NCBI RefSeq assembly: GCF_954871325.1
Contig: NC_088778.1
Location: 5,613,743 to 5,677,742 of the forward strand
DNA: 64,000 bases
Direction: 5' to 3'
From: Gordionus sp. m RMFG-2023
Taxonomy: Eukaryota; Nematomorpha; Gordioida; Chordodea; Parachordodidae
This document shows positions 24,560-43,141 of the stretch, in pieces; position 1 is the first letter of the stretch, and every line of letters starts with the position of its first letter. The translations under genes and the position numbers were made by a program. Under the pieces are notes generated by a model. It saw nothing but the letters and a program-made list of their open reading frames with translations. It ran no database searches and had not been told where the DNA came from.

Positions 24560-24850
24560 TTCATACTATATATATGCAGGTTTTATTCAACCAGAAATAA
24601 CTTATTTAAATTATAATTTCTTGTGATAAATTCTTAAATTACATAAAATTTCAGAGCGTAATAAAAATAAGATTTCAAATACTTCAAACAAACTTGTAAC
24701 ATTATTTTAAATATTTTAATAGAAATAATCGTAATATAATATTTATTTATAATATATTTATTTCCGCAAGATAGAGTTTTATAAAATATAAATAAAAGTG
24801 TATAATTTTAGAATTTCCCCATCGAGTGTTTTGTTAAAATTAGAGTATTC
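24560..24850 (+). repeat. Diverged local repeat, partial copy 2
   Basis: It carries the TTATTCAAC, AAATTTCAG, CTTCAAACAAACTTGTAAC and TTTCCGCAAGATAGAGTTTT landmarks of copies 1 and 3, but the central several hundred bases are missing. Confidence 0.55.
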
Positions 24851-26160
24851 TTGTCTAGTTGGTGTGTAGGAATATGATTAATAAACTTTTCATGGTTTTG
24901 CTCAGAAAATGTTTTATTGATTTTTTCCGATATATTATTAATTAGTAATGGGCAGCCCAGGAGTTGGATATCTTTTTTTTTCGATAATACTATAATCTTC
25001 AAAAAATTCAAAGGGTATCACCGGGTTAAGGTAACATATTTCTGTTTTGGTTTTGTTTAATTGTAAGCCAATTTTAATGCATTCAGTTTCGAATGGCTAA
25101 GGGCTTTGCTTATCTGATGTGAATTACCGCATATGTGCCATCAGCTAGATATCATAAGTTAAGGTTGAGGTCGAAATCTAATTTAACATCTTACATCTGT
25201 TGTGTATTGCTAAACAGAAGAGAATAGGAACCAGGGAGTTGCCCTGTTGTACTCACTCTTTGGAAAAAATAATGTCACAATTAAAAATGAGGGGAGTGCT
25301 CTTGTTGCAAAACGAAACGCGAATATTGCGGGAAATTATTGTAAAATGATTCGAGTGCTGATGAACGCGAAATTTTATAGAAGGCATTCTTGAAATCGAT
25401 TCTGCATAACACGGAGTTTATTGGTGGATGCTGAAGGTAGATTCGTAGGCAGTGAGAGGCTATATCTACGCCTTCTTACGTTCCGCATCTTAATTGGTTT
25501 TTTCCCAGAAAGAACTGAGAATCAGATTTTATTTTTTTTGTAATAGTTTGGGTTATCAGATGTCTGAAAAGTAAACCGATTGCGATTTGGCAGATGCCTC
25601 CATTAGGTTTTTCGAAAGCAATAAAGTTGGCACAAAGATCTGATGAGCTAATGTGGGTATATCTTTAGTAGTTATATAAGGAAGGTGGTAACTCGTAAGT
25701 GAGTTAAAAGATTATTAAAATTATGAGATTTTAGAAATATTTGGAAATAAGATCTATAACCATCCAAGCCTGCTGCTGAAAATTTATTAAATTTTCATAT
25801 AGTTCGGCAAATATCGAATTATGAAAGGGAGGATATTGAGCGGTGGGTTTATTAGCTTATGTATGAGATAGGTGGAGGAAGGGATTTTAGGTTGTCAAGG
25901 GTCTCGTCGTTAAGTGGAGCTAGCTTTGTTAGTGGAGAGATTTATTTTTGCCCTTTATGTCACCTTCATTTATTTATTTGGATATTTTGTTGTAGGTTTT
26001 ACTGAAAATTTCATTGTATTCTAATTGTGTGTAATTTTCCAAATTTTTGAGCCGTCTTTTATTAGGTTAGGTAGAGAGATAGATTTGTTATCTTTTGCGA
26101 TTATGGGTTCAGGATAAGTTATTATATTTAGTGTAGTTAAATGTTGTTTTTCCCTAAAAA
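24850..26160 (-). pseudogene. Dead non-LTR-type reverse transcriptase fragment
   Basis: On the minus strand scattered reverse-transcriptase motifs appear in order. The first is a degraded N-terminal part near 25.8-26.0 kb. Next, near 25.4 kb, is RIDFKNAFYKISR, the RT block with its first catalytic Asp. Then come a degraded 'G.QQGD' region and, at about 25.05 kb, IGLQLNKTKTEICYLN, the thumb-side 'G..ln..Kte' motif. Many stops and frameshifts occur. The catalytic YxDD block is not readable. Clade assignment was not possible by eye. Confidence 0.55.
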
Positions 26161-27429
26161 TATATGGGTTATATTAGTTATAAATTCTGAAATATTCATG
26201 GCAATTTTTTAAGTTATGACTATCATCATTATTAGATGATTCAATTTGGTTTTTTTCTTTGTAGTAAGAAGTATATAGGTGGTTGGTCATTGTTAAATAA
26301 GTGATCGAGATTATTTTATATTAACGTTTTATTTTATCATATTTGACAATTGATATTATTTTTTGATATCAATTTTAAAACGAACATTTTTCATTTTACC
26401 TAATTGGTTATTTGATGATTTATTTATTGTTAAAAAAAAGATATAAATGGAAAATTGTTTTTGGTTAAAGGGATATAGAATGTAATTTTTATAATGATAA
26501 AATAAAAAGAAAATATGACTTATTTGAATATGGAGAAGTTTAATTTCAGTCATATATTATTTATACACTGTTAGTTTTATGTTAGACAGAACCTTTTATG
26601 TCTGTGTGCATTTGGTTATTATAAATTTTTTTATCTGTATCTCTACTATTAACATTTATTATTCATTTATCATCATCATAATCTTTAGAAGATGAGGTGT
26701 TGTAAGTTGTTTCAATTGAAAGTGAGTATGTTACACTCTCTAAAGTTATAGATGGAGATGGTATAATAGGAAAATTGTTTTTCCATCCTTGAAAATTGAT
26801 ATCAAGTAGTTAGTGTTATTTGCATAATTCACCTTTAAACAAACATTGTTTAAAAGATCTGGCACACAATTATTAATTATAGATAGATTTTGGATCAACA
26901 AATTTGTTCTGAATTTAGTTTGGTAATTGATTATTTTTATTAATATCTCATCAATCAAATTTTTTAATTGCTACAGAATTATTATTATTTAAAATTAAAA
27001 TTGCGAAAATTGATTTTATAAAGTTAACATTATTGAGTGATTTAAAAAAATATATGATGAACTTGAAGATTTTGGATTGGAATTTACTTTTATAAAAGTT
27101 TTTATAAAATGGTTTTTAGATTTTAAGCCAGATTCCTCCAAAATGACTAACATTTTTCTTGTGAAATCAATCGAGCTGATTTACAGAAACGATCAAACGA
27201 GAGAAGTATTTGATATAGGGTTGACTACTAAAATTAAAGTATACTTTTGAAAAAGACTCAAAAGTGCTTATTATTAAACAGAATATTAGCGTTTATGCGG
27301 TTTTAAATAACTTCACACATTATCGTGCACCCTTAGTTAGAGTATTAATGGCAAAAAAAAATTCATACATTGCACAGCTCAAATAGCTATACAATAATGG
27401 ATTCTCAAGAGAAAGAAGAGGATATTTTA
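26160..27429. other. AT-rich non-coding DNA
   Basis: Only short chance frames occur. No repeat ends or gene signals were seen. Confidence 0.45.
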
Positions 27430-28300
27430 ATATATATTAATTTTTCAACTGTATTGAAGTAAAATTTCTTTTGAAAAAATTTTATAACTATATTTATTAT
27501 ATACACCATTTATTCAACTAAATAACTTATTTGGATTAGATAAAATTTCGATGCGTAATGTTTTCCAAAACACCTTCAAACAAACTTATAACTTTTTTAT
27601 TATTAAATATTTATATTATAAAAATCGTTATATAATTTCTTTATTTGTAATATACACATTTCTGCAAGATGGAGTTTTATAATATTAATAAATTTTATTT
27701 AAAATTTGATATAATTATCAAAAGGCCTTAAATTAACACATTAAAATATGATTGTCAATCTATTATTTGGGATGAATAATGGTGTAATCTGCAAATTTAT
27801 TTATGCGCGTCTTCATTTAAAACCTATTCATTAGGTCTATCTATTAATTTCTCTAAAATTCAAATTGTTGACAACATCCTTCAATAGAAACAAATGATAA
27901 TGGATTAAGGTAGTGTTATTAAACGGCTCTATTTGATAAGATTTAAACGGTTATAAAAATATTGAGTTAGCCATTTTTAAAAATCGGTTTAACTAGATTA
28001 TAGCCATCTTTACCTAAATATATGGTTAACTTCAAATAATATGTTTAGTTCTAAAAAACATATTTCTTCTCTACTCTTCAATTTAGTTTTTTTTAAGAGT
28101 AATTAAAATAATATACTAACATCACTTTTAAATCGGAACAATTCCAGAGCCGTAATTTTGGACAAAAAGACCAGGAAATCATACTAGACTTAAATATTTA
28201 AATTTTAACAAATTTTTAACTGCTTTAAAAATATGTGTAATATTAGAATTTCTCCATTTGGTGTTTAATTTTATTCTTAAAATTAGAGGATTCTTGTTTT
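27430..28300 (+). repeat. Diverged local repeat, copy 3, with a MITE insertion
   Basis: Colinear with copy 1 (23,150-23,930) but interrupted at 27,911-27,995 by a short hAT-type MITE. Confidence 0.65.
27911..27995. mobile_element. Short, internally deleted copy of the palindromic hAT MITE
   Basis: It starts TAGTGTTATTAAACGGCTC and ends with AATATTGAGTTAGCC, then AAATCGGTTTAACTA, matching the two arms of the MITEs at 38,645 and 53,072 with the centre missing. The flanks GATTAAGG (27,903-27,910) and GATTATAG (27,996-28,003) are a worn 8-bp duplication. Confidence 0.6.
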
Positions 28301-29994
28301 TTTGGTCCATGGAATTGGTCAAAGTTAGATTGGCTAGAATAAATGAAATAAATAAAAATGCCAAAATCTTCCACTTAAAGATTCTTGGAATCTTCAAAGT
28401 TAACATTTCTTAGAAAAATAAAATATTGTAATTTCACATATTGTTTCTTGGTTCTCATAAATATTACTACACGCTTTTAGGTGATCCTTCTATAATGGTA
28501 ATAGCGTTGCTTACGGTTGTGACCACTAGTGTTATTAATATCGGAAATAAGATACATTTCTGCGAAATATAAATTGTAACTAGTTACCTCTTAGCAATTA
28601 TATGGATTAACATACAAAAATAATCTTCCGTAGATGCGTGTTATATTAAACTGGTAAGGTATTTAAGAAAAACAATATTATATGAGATAATCTTTGTAAA
28701 TTTAGTTAAGTTGTTTTCAATAGTTACTTCAGTATTTATCATAAATCCCTAAAAATTATTTTAAGGTCAGCTCATTCAAATCTATATTCCAAAATAGCAC
28801 TTCTTAGATGGTTTTTTTTTAAATTCTGCTTTATAGAATAAAATGTTCTTTAATTTATACAACAGTTAAATTCCTAATGGGTATACTGAAAAATATTTAA
28901 TATGAATATATAAGGAGACTCATAGGCATAGCCAGGTATTTTTCTAAAAGGGTAAGTTGGAGCACCGATAAATGAATAATCCCTTGATACATTTTATTAT
29001 TGAGATTTAAACCGTGTTTTAAAAAATTATTTGGTATGACACTTCTTAAAAATTAAAATACGTTATTTACTCTGAAAATTTTAGATTAAAAACTTATAAT
29101 AGTTTCCTCTGAAATCAATGACTTCTGTCTGCTAGAAGCATTTTTAGAAACATTCAAATATCGGCATTTTTGGATTGGAGATTTTCACTACTATCCTATT
29201 CATTCGCTACTCACCGAATCTACAATTATATTTTGTAATAATTAAATAATCTTAAAAAGACCTGCTCAAATTTTCCATATTAATTATAAAAAAAATAATT
29301 TTTGAAACAATATTAATACATATACAATTATTATATTTAATCAATTGCAAAAATATGAATTCATAAATTATCATAATTTCATGGATAAATATTTTAAGAG
29401 ACATATTCATTTTATTATGCATTTCTTAAAAAAATATCATTTTATAATAATTATATTATTAATAATTAAGAAAATCATAAAGTTGATATTATAAAATCAT
29501 TATTGTATTAGAAATATGATCGTATAGTTATTTATAACAATATATACTAAAATCATTATATTTAATCAATAACAAATACAGTAATTTTCGTGTAAAAACA
29601 TTTTAGAACATATTATAACATTTATTTTAATTGGCTGCATTTAATTTAAATCATTTTTTAATAAATAACATCGAAATCATTATATTATATTAATAATTAA
29701 GAAAAAACATTAAGTTTGATAATAACATCATTATTATATTTATAAATATTATTGCATCGTTATTAAATAAATCATTATTTTTTTAAATTAATAATAAAAA
29801 ATTTAATTATATAATAGAATCATTATGTTAATATTAAAAATATATAAGAACAATCAAAATCATTAATAGGAAAACATAAATTATAAATATAAATTTTTGG
29901 GAAAATACATTATCCAAAAAAAAAAAATTATTTATCATTAGAAAAATATTATCACCAAAAATATAAAATTTTCCAAATTATTTAAAACAACTAG
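28301..29994. other. AT-rich non-coding DNA downstream of the kinase gene
   Basis: Very AT-rich with simple A/T runs (29.3-29.95 kb). No coding signal was found. Confidence 0.45.
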
Positions 29995-30046
29995 AGCAAG
30001 GATACCCAGAGTCTGCGTTTTCCTAAATGTGAACGCTATCCTTGCT
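29995..30046 (-). promoter_or_regulatory. Possible hairpin in the kinase 3' UTR or flank
   Basis: AGCAAGGATA (29,995-30,004) pairs with TATCCTTGCT (30,037-30,046). An inner stem GCGTT/AACGC stacks directly on the 3' side and leaves a 10-base bulge on the other. It lies about 175 bases past the proposed kinase stop. Next to it an 18-bp motif CCTATCCGAAATAATTTT is repeated with one change (30,069 and 30,092). The role is unknown. Confidence 0.3.
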
Positions 30047-30106
30047 GGATGCCGTTTCTCTCAAAGGGCCTATCCGAAATAATTTTAAAGACCTATCCGG
30101 AATAAT

Positions 30107-30113
30107 TTTTATT
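30107..30113 (-). terminator. Possible kinase polyadenylation signal
   Basis: The minus strand reads AATAAA about 110 bases after the proposed stop codon. AT-rich DNA gives many chance matches, so this is tentative. Confidence 0.25.
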
Positions 30114-30219
30114 TCTTAGGAACCCATTTCCAAAGCTTCTGGATATTAAAGACTTAGACGGAAGTAGAAGGTGGAAACACAAGTATGCCTCCGGGAGTAA
30201 GTTAATATCTTTTATATAC

Positions 30220-37236
<7,017 letters not shown>

Positions 37237-37630
37237 TAATGCACATAAACAAATTTTTAGACAACATATTTCAAATTTTATAACAAATGAACAATGATGA
37301 TTTATTCAGATATTGTTGAAAATACGTGTTATATATATTATTGGAAGTTTTGATTCTTGTCAAACAAATTATATAAGATGAGAAAATATCGTTATATTTA
37401 AGTTAAATGAACTTAAGAATATTTTTACATTATTATATTAATTGAAAGACGACATGAAACTATGCGACATGATGGGTCATGGGCGCTTGAATTAGATTTA
37501 AGTTTTAAGCTATAACTAAACTTTTCGAGCTTCATTAAAACATATTGTATGATTGATTGAGATTAAAAAAATTCACAAATAAACGGAAAATTTATTATTC
37601 ATATTTGTATTAGGAATATACAAATGAATA
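37237..37630. other. Non-coding DNA upstream of the visible kinase exons
   Basis: No further in-phase exon with a start codon was recognised here. An ATG-led frame at about 37,270 on the minus strand is out of phase with the kinase exon. Confidence 0.4.
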
Positions 37631-37631
37631 G

Positions 37632-39765
37632 TAGGGGAGACTGGGGTTAGGTAAACGCCGGACGTGGGGTCAAAAAGATATTATCTGTCAAAACAATTAA
37701 ATATTATTTTATATTTTACATATTTGATTTTAGCTATATTTATACTATAAAAATATAAACATAAATGATAAGGTAACCCCCCCCCCTGCTCCCAGATCTG
37801 TAATTTGTTATAAATAAAATTTAATTTTTGATAAAATTTCCAAAAATCTTGTTTGAGCATTCTCATTTAAAAACCTTCTTCTTTTAAGAAATTTTTCATT
37901 TTTAAAAATCTTCAAAGATCAAAATCTAAGAAGAATTCTTGTTTTTTTTACTAATAATGCACTCCTACCAAATTCTCGGTTTGATGAGTAGGGGAGACTG
38001 GGGTTAGGTAAACCCATAGGCTTAAAAAAATATATACACGCCCGCCACGCCCATTTGTGTAAAATTCCTTACCCGCGGCTCGCCCGCCCATTAGGTTAAA
38101 AATATTTACCCACCCCTCCATTGTTTTTAAAAAAAATTTAACCCAAACTTGCTTATAAAATTTACTTATGGTCATTTTTTCAAGCATCTAATAAAAATAT
38201 TTCAGCATAGGAAATTAACATAAGTATAAAAATAATCAATGTAAATTATGGACAATTTATTTGATCAAATTGAATATTTATGAAAAAAATTATAAATGTA
38301 AAATTAATATTATATGTAATTATAATGCAAAAATAATAATGAATCGACATTTTCTGGATTCAAACACGTTCTTCTTTGTTCTAAAAATATTCCAGCAATG
38401 CTAAATCCGTTTAGTAAACAAAAATGTTTCTTTATTCTAAGAAAAAAGTTTTATTGTTGTGTTTATTACATAATATAGTTAGGTAAATATTCTTCACTTA
38501 AAAAAACGATTGGTGCAATAAAAAAAGAAATATTGTTATAGATCATTTAAAACAATTATTTATTTTAGTTTGTTTTTGAACAGAAATGTTAAATTTCCTT
38601 AACCCGCCCGCCCATTGTTTATATTTCTTAAACAGCTCTCCCAGTAGTGTTGTTAAATGGCTCGTTTTGAGCCGATTTTTAAAAACGGCTAACTCAATAT
38701 TTCGTCCAGAAAAATATTACGCAATTCTCAAGATTTTGCTCATAGAAGGAACAAAGGTCTAGGCATATATTATCGAAATCTCGAGACTTAGGCAATATTT
38801 TTCTGGCTAAAATATTGAGTTAGCCGTTTTAAAAAATCGGCTCAAAATGGGCCGTTTAACAACACTATCTCCCAGCCTGCCAATAGTTTCAATTTTTTTT
38901 AACCCACCCGCCCGCTTGACCAGAAGATTAAAATTTTATCCTAATATAGTTTTCATTAGTATACATCTATGGACAAAATATATTTTGAAATAATTAATTA
39001 CTAAAAATTTTATTTAAGAAATAAAATTTTGATTAAATTTTCAAAAGATTTTTACATGACAGAATTTTGATTTTAAGATATATAATCATTTATATGTAAA
39101 TTAAATTTTATTAACAAAGTTTAATCAATCTTCTATAATTTGGGTGAGTTTTATGAGTATTTATCAAATCTAGCTTTATTTCAACATGATTTGTCAATTT
39201 AGAGCTAACAGGGTTTGCTAAACTATACACGTCAATTATAGCAATTAATAATGAAAAAAATTTCAAAATCTTGAAAAGGCAATTTCATGGCTGTTTATGA
39301 TTGGTATTTAGGATTTATGCTAAGAAATCTTAATCTCTCCTCATAATCATATTATTTTAGGTCCAAAATGTTTATTAAATTAGCCAAAATTAAGTAATTT
39401 TTATATATAATTAGCTTCAATTTATAAGTAATATAATATTTTGAATAAAATAATTATTCTATACATATCATTATTAATAAATAAAAATACATTTCAATTT
39501 ATTGTGGCATAAAAACCAATGGTTTAGGAAGCCCCTTGAAGTGGTTTGCCTCACCCCGCTATTGGGGCTTGTTAAACAAAATTTTCACTTTTACAAAAAT
39601 TAAAATTAAAAAAAAATAATTCAAATCTTAAGATTTTTTATAAGGCATCTTTATAGAGTATAGTTTTAGGTACCCAATCATGTATTATTTTTTATATTAT
39701 CTATAAAACAACAAGAGCTATAGCTAATTTTGTAAAAATTGGTTCTACTAACCCCAGTCTCCCCT
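37632..39765. mobile_element. Inverted-repeat element(s) with TAGGGGAGACTGGGGTTAG ends
   Basis: TAGGGGAGACTGGGGTTAGG occurs at 37,632 and again at 37,989 on the plus strand, and inverted at 39,747-39,765. The inner pair bounds 1.78 kb and the outer pair 2.13 kb. Inside, the motif CCCGCCCGCCCATT recurs at about 38,040-38,120, 38,600-38,615 and 38,905-38,920, like subterminal transposase-binding repeats. No transposase is readable, so the element is non-autonomous. A hAT MITE is inserted in it at 38,645. No target duplication was resolved. Confidence 0.55.
38637..38875. mobile_element. Palindromic hAT MITE with perfect 8-bp target duplication
   Basis: The element spans 38,645-38,867 (223 bp), starts TAGTGTTGTTAAATGGCTC and ends with the reverse complement. 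The two arms pair for about 75 bp (AACGGCTAACTCAATATTT and its complement). TCTCCCAG flanks both sides exactly (38,637-38,644 and 38,868-38,875). Termini and duplication length place it in hAT. Confidence 0.85.
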
Positions 39766-39769
39766 ATTA

Positions 39770-40740
39770 TAATAATTCAGAAATTAAATTTTAGATTTAA
39801 GTTAGAAATTATTATGCTAAACAAACGGTTAAAAATATATTTAAAGGCTTGTTATTAGCAGTTTTATTAAGCATTATACTTAGCTACTATTCATCATTTA
39901 CTATTACTAATAATTATTAAAAGATATTAGAATATCTAACCTCTCAAAGATAGTTCATTCCCTCCAAGGTTTTACTAATAATCATCCCTTTTTGCATGTA
40001 GAATCGATTTTTGAAGAATTTTAGATTTTTCTATAATGTAGGAGATCGCCAATCTTTTATCTAGTAATTGATAATTTTCCAGAAATTTAAAGAGGATATC
40101 TTTATCTCATTTTACTATTTAGATTGTACGTATTTAGATTATTTTGAAAATTGACTCAATCTAATTCGCTCTATTAAGTCTCTTTTAAAATAATTAATTT
40201 TTTTTCTATATTGATTTTAAAAGCTCATGCTTTAAATGATGATATATCTAGATATGTTTTGTAATATTAAAACTTTAAACACTTTAGTTATAACACTTAA
40301 ATTTAAATTTTCTTAAATAATACGACAGATTCTTGGGTGTTATGACTTGAAGTTTGGTAAATATGAATAATAAAATGGAATTTTAGATTTATGATGTGAT
40401 CAGATTTTATCACAAGATTTAAAACATTTAAATTGAAAGTCTATCTTCTAATAATAAAAACTCCATGTTATTCATTGAAAATAAAATATTAAAATTCTGT
40501 TGGATAATAATAGTTTAGTATTGAAATGACCTATGTGTAAAACTTATTCATATCAAAATATTTAAGGAATTCTGAAAAATGAAAAGAGAGAGAAGAGACA
40601 AAGAAAATCAGTTTTTGAGCCAAAATAAAATATTTTAATAAATAATAATTTTAAAAAATTAGACATATTTACATAATTATTATTATACTACAGTCATTTA
40701 TTATAAGTTTATTAATATTCCCCAACCAAGACGTTATTTT
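39770..40740. other. AT-rich non-coding DNA
   Basis: No coding signal or repeat ends were found before the LINE. Confidence 0.5.
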
Positions 40741-40745
40741 CTATC

Positions 40746-40823
40746 GCCGGAGTGGCCTAATGGGTTAGATGTATGCTTGGAAACAGAGTGACGCAGAGGA
40801 CGCAGGTTCAATCCTAGTAAGGA
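40746..40823 (+). ncRNA. tRNA-like sequence with A and B boxes heading the LINE
   Basis: GTGGCCTAATGGGTTAGATG resembles a tRNA D-arm and A box, and GGTTCAATCCT (40,805-40,815) is a good B box, followed by CTAGTAAGGAGC. Spacing is about 42 bp between boxes, which suits a class II (Ser-like) tRNA with a long variable arm. The anticodon arm and acceptor stem do not fold cleanly, so it is a tRNA-derived promoter or SINE head, not a working tRNA. Confidence 0.55.
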
Positions 40824-41049
40824 GCACAAAATCATTTATGTTTTTCTTCGACGACTCATGTGTAAAGACATATGGTAAGTAGATTTTTGGAACTTAGAGA
40901 TGACACCCCGGTCACCGACAGGCCTGGACAGTTGGGTGCCAAGGTAACTTGTCCAAGAAACAAAATGAAGGAAACAAATATATGAAGGCTAGGGCGTTCT
41001 CTCCAAGCGACGCGCAGGGTGTAGACCATCCTGAGAAAAGTAAAAAAGG

Positions 41050-41825
41050 TCAAAACAAAGAAGACAAGATTAGCAAGCTTGAATATTTGGAGACTTAAAG
41101 GCAAACGTAAGAATTGGCATGAATGTTGAATAAGAGAAAAGTTGATATAGCGTGCATACAAGAGACGAAATGGAAAGGTCAGAAGATTTTAATGATTGGA
41201 GATGGGTATAAATTGTACTATAATGGAATTGTAAGTAATAGGAACGGTGTTGGCATCATCCTCAGTCAAGATCTAACCTCCTCAGTAATAGAAGTCAACA
41301 GGATCTCTGATAGACTAATGAAGATAAAACTCTGCATTGGTCAATCAATATTACACATTTTCAATATATGCTCCTCAAACGGGTTGCAAGGAAGAAGAGA
41401 AAGATGACCTTAGAGCTATCCTTGATGAATCTGTAATGAAAATCCCTAAGGATGACCTAGTCGTAATAGGTGGTGACTTAAATGCACATGTGGGAAAAGT
41501 ACGAGATAGCTACAAAAGGCATCATGGTGGTTATGGATATGGAGAAAGAAAGGAAGAAGGAGAGCATATACTGAAATTTGCGCAAGCCTTCGACCTTGCC
41601 TTAACCAACAAATACTATAGGAAAAAAGACAGTCATTTAATAACATATGAAAGTGGTACAAGGAAAACCCAAATAGATTACATGCTAATATCTCGCAGAA
41701 AATTAAAAGATGTAATGGACTGCAAAGTCTTTCCAGGAGAAGATATCGCCGCGGCTATGGTCATGGATTTACACATCTCAAATAAATCCACTCAAAATAA
41801 GAAAAAACTGGAACCATGCCTCTAA
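41050..41825 (+). pseudogene. RTE-like LINE endonuclease domain
   Basis: It nicks target DNA in active relatives. Visible motifs: LASLNIWRLKG (start of the exonuclease-endonuclease-phosphatase fold), DIACIQETKWKG with the catalytic Glu, GDLNAHVG with the Asp/Asn pair, and TQIDYMLIS with the later catalytic Asp. The reading shifts frame near 41,370, where the same IYAPQTGC sequence is split between two frames, and ends at a stop at 41,825. Confidence 0.8.
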
Positions 41826-41837
41826 TGGAGTAAAACA

Positions 41838-42317
41838 ATGACAGATGCCTTTGCAATCAATGCAAACAATGAAACAATAGATTCCTCGCAAGTCAATGAA
41901 AAAATGTGGACAGACCTTTCATCCAGATTAATAGACACTGCCAAATTGACACTAGGCTTGACAAAAGGAGGCAACAAATCATACAAAGAAATATGGTGGT
42001 GGAATGAAGAAGTACAAGCCACTATACAGGAGAAAAAGGCCCTTTATAAATATGGTACAAATCCAAAAAAAAACCCAGATGACAAGGCAAGATATATAAA
42101 ATCCAATAGAATAGCTACAAATGCGGTGGCTATGGTCAAAGCTATTGCATACGATGACATGTATGAAGAACTACATACCAAAGAAGGGCAAAATAAAATA
42201 TACAGATTAGCCAAACAGCGAGAAAAGAACTCTAGGGATATATACGGAGCTCCGAAAGTAATTAAAAATAAAGATGGGAAATTGATAATAAAGGAAAAAG
42301 AAATAATGACTAGATGA
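41838..42317 (+). pseudogene. RTE-like LINE linker between endonuclease and reverse transcriptase
   Basis: A 159-codon open stretch with YKEIWWWNEEVQ and QATIQEKKALYK, the usual 'WWNeev...i..Kk..yk' segment of RTE and related LINEs. No catalytic role is known for it. It ends at a stop just before 'EYFQELLN'. Confidence 0.7.
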
Positions 42318-42394
42318 AAGGAATATTTTCAGGAGCTTCTCAACTTTAATCCCCACATTCCTCACAAATCTAAAATTGTCAAAATTACAGGGGC

Positions 42395-42692
42395 ATAAAA
42401 CTTATGTCACACTATCTAAAACTATACGAAAAAATAATAGAAAAAAGATTAAGAGATATAATCGAAATAGGAGAGACTCAGTTTAGCTTTATGTCTGGAA
42501 GATCAATAACTGATGCAATCCACGCAATTAAGCAAATGAGTAAAAAATACAGGGAAAAGAATAAAAAGCTACACATGGTCTTTCTCAATCTAGAAAAGGC
42601 GTTCGATAGAATCCCAAGAAAACTTATATGGTGGGCGATACGCCAGAAAAAGGTTCCCCAAAAGTATATAAGAATAATACAGGATATTATAT
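42395..42692 (+). pseudogene. RTE-like LINE reverse transcriptase, N-terminal part
   Basis: Reads LMSHYLKLYEKIIEKRL, ETQFSFMSGRS, DAIHAIKQM and HMVFLNLEKAFDRIPRKLIWW. In active RTs the 'LEKAFD' block holds the first catalytic Asp (D-L-x-K-A-F-D); here the leading Asp of that pair is Asn (L-N-L). The fingers region just before it is deleted. The YxDD block is absent because the LINE is cut off at 42,692. Confidence 0.8.
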
Positions 42693-43136
42693 GGTCACAA
42701 TAGGTAGTCAAATCAATAGATAAGGTAGCCATCACAATAGATAGTCATCACAATTCGAATTTAATTTAATTTTTACTTTTTTTTTTTTAATTTTAGGTAA
42801 ATTTTTATATATTTACTTCTTTTTTTTACAAAAACGTACCGAAGCGCCATGAAGAAAACAAGTTTTAAAGTTTTAATTTAAATTTTATTTCTACTTTGAA
42901 AATATAAAATAACAATAATAATAATGTATAATAATCGACTGGTATATATACTAAAACATTTCAATCAAAACATTTAAATTAATACACAATAAATTATTTT
43001 ACAAATTTGAATAAACACAATATGTAACAAAACATTTAAATTAATACTCAATTACAAATTTGAATAAACGCAATATGTAACAAAACATTTAAATTAATAC
43101 TCAAATAATTGTTTTACAAAAACAACACAATTAACA
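42692..43136 (-). mobile_element. Partial LTR element, copy C: LTR, primer site and leader only
   Basis: LTR copy C is 42,850-43,136 and is close to copies A and B. It is followed on the minus strand by TGGCGCT and by the same leader sequence and last minisatellite units as the 19.5-22.1 kb element, down to 42,692, where LINE sequence starts without any spacer. The outer flank is TCCAT (43,137-43,141), the same five bases that flank LTR A at 19,494. A fragment, not a whole element. Confidence 0.8.
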
Positions 43137-43141
43137 TCCAT

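Larger units (their letters stand above)
40741..42692 (+). mobile_element. RTE-like LINE, 3'-truncated, with tRNA-like leader
   Basis: In order: a tRNA-like head (40,746-40,823), an apurinic endonuclease region (about 41,050-41,825), a connecting region (41,838-42,317) and part of a reverse transcriptase (42,395-42,692). The style (QETKWKG, WWALR-like 'WWAIRQKKVP') is that of RTE/BovB LINEs. It ends abruptly where LTR-family sequence begins at 42,692. It is broken by a frameshift in the endonuclease, stops between blocks and a deletion at the start of the RT. Confidence 0.8.

Noticed and set aside
40746-40823. A functional tRNA gene
   Set aside because: A and B boxes are present, but the acceptor stem and anticodon arm do not pair properly, and it heads a LINE.
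41822-42022. Minus-strand frames over the LINE, and plus-strand frames over the gypsy genes
   Set aside because: Shadows of real frames on the other strand; no motifs.
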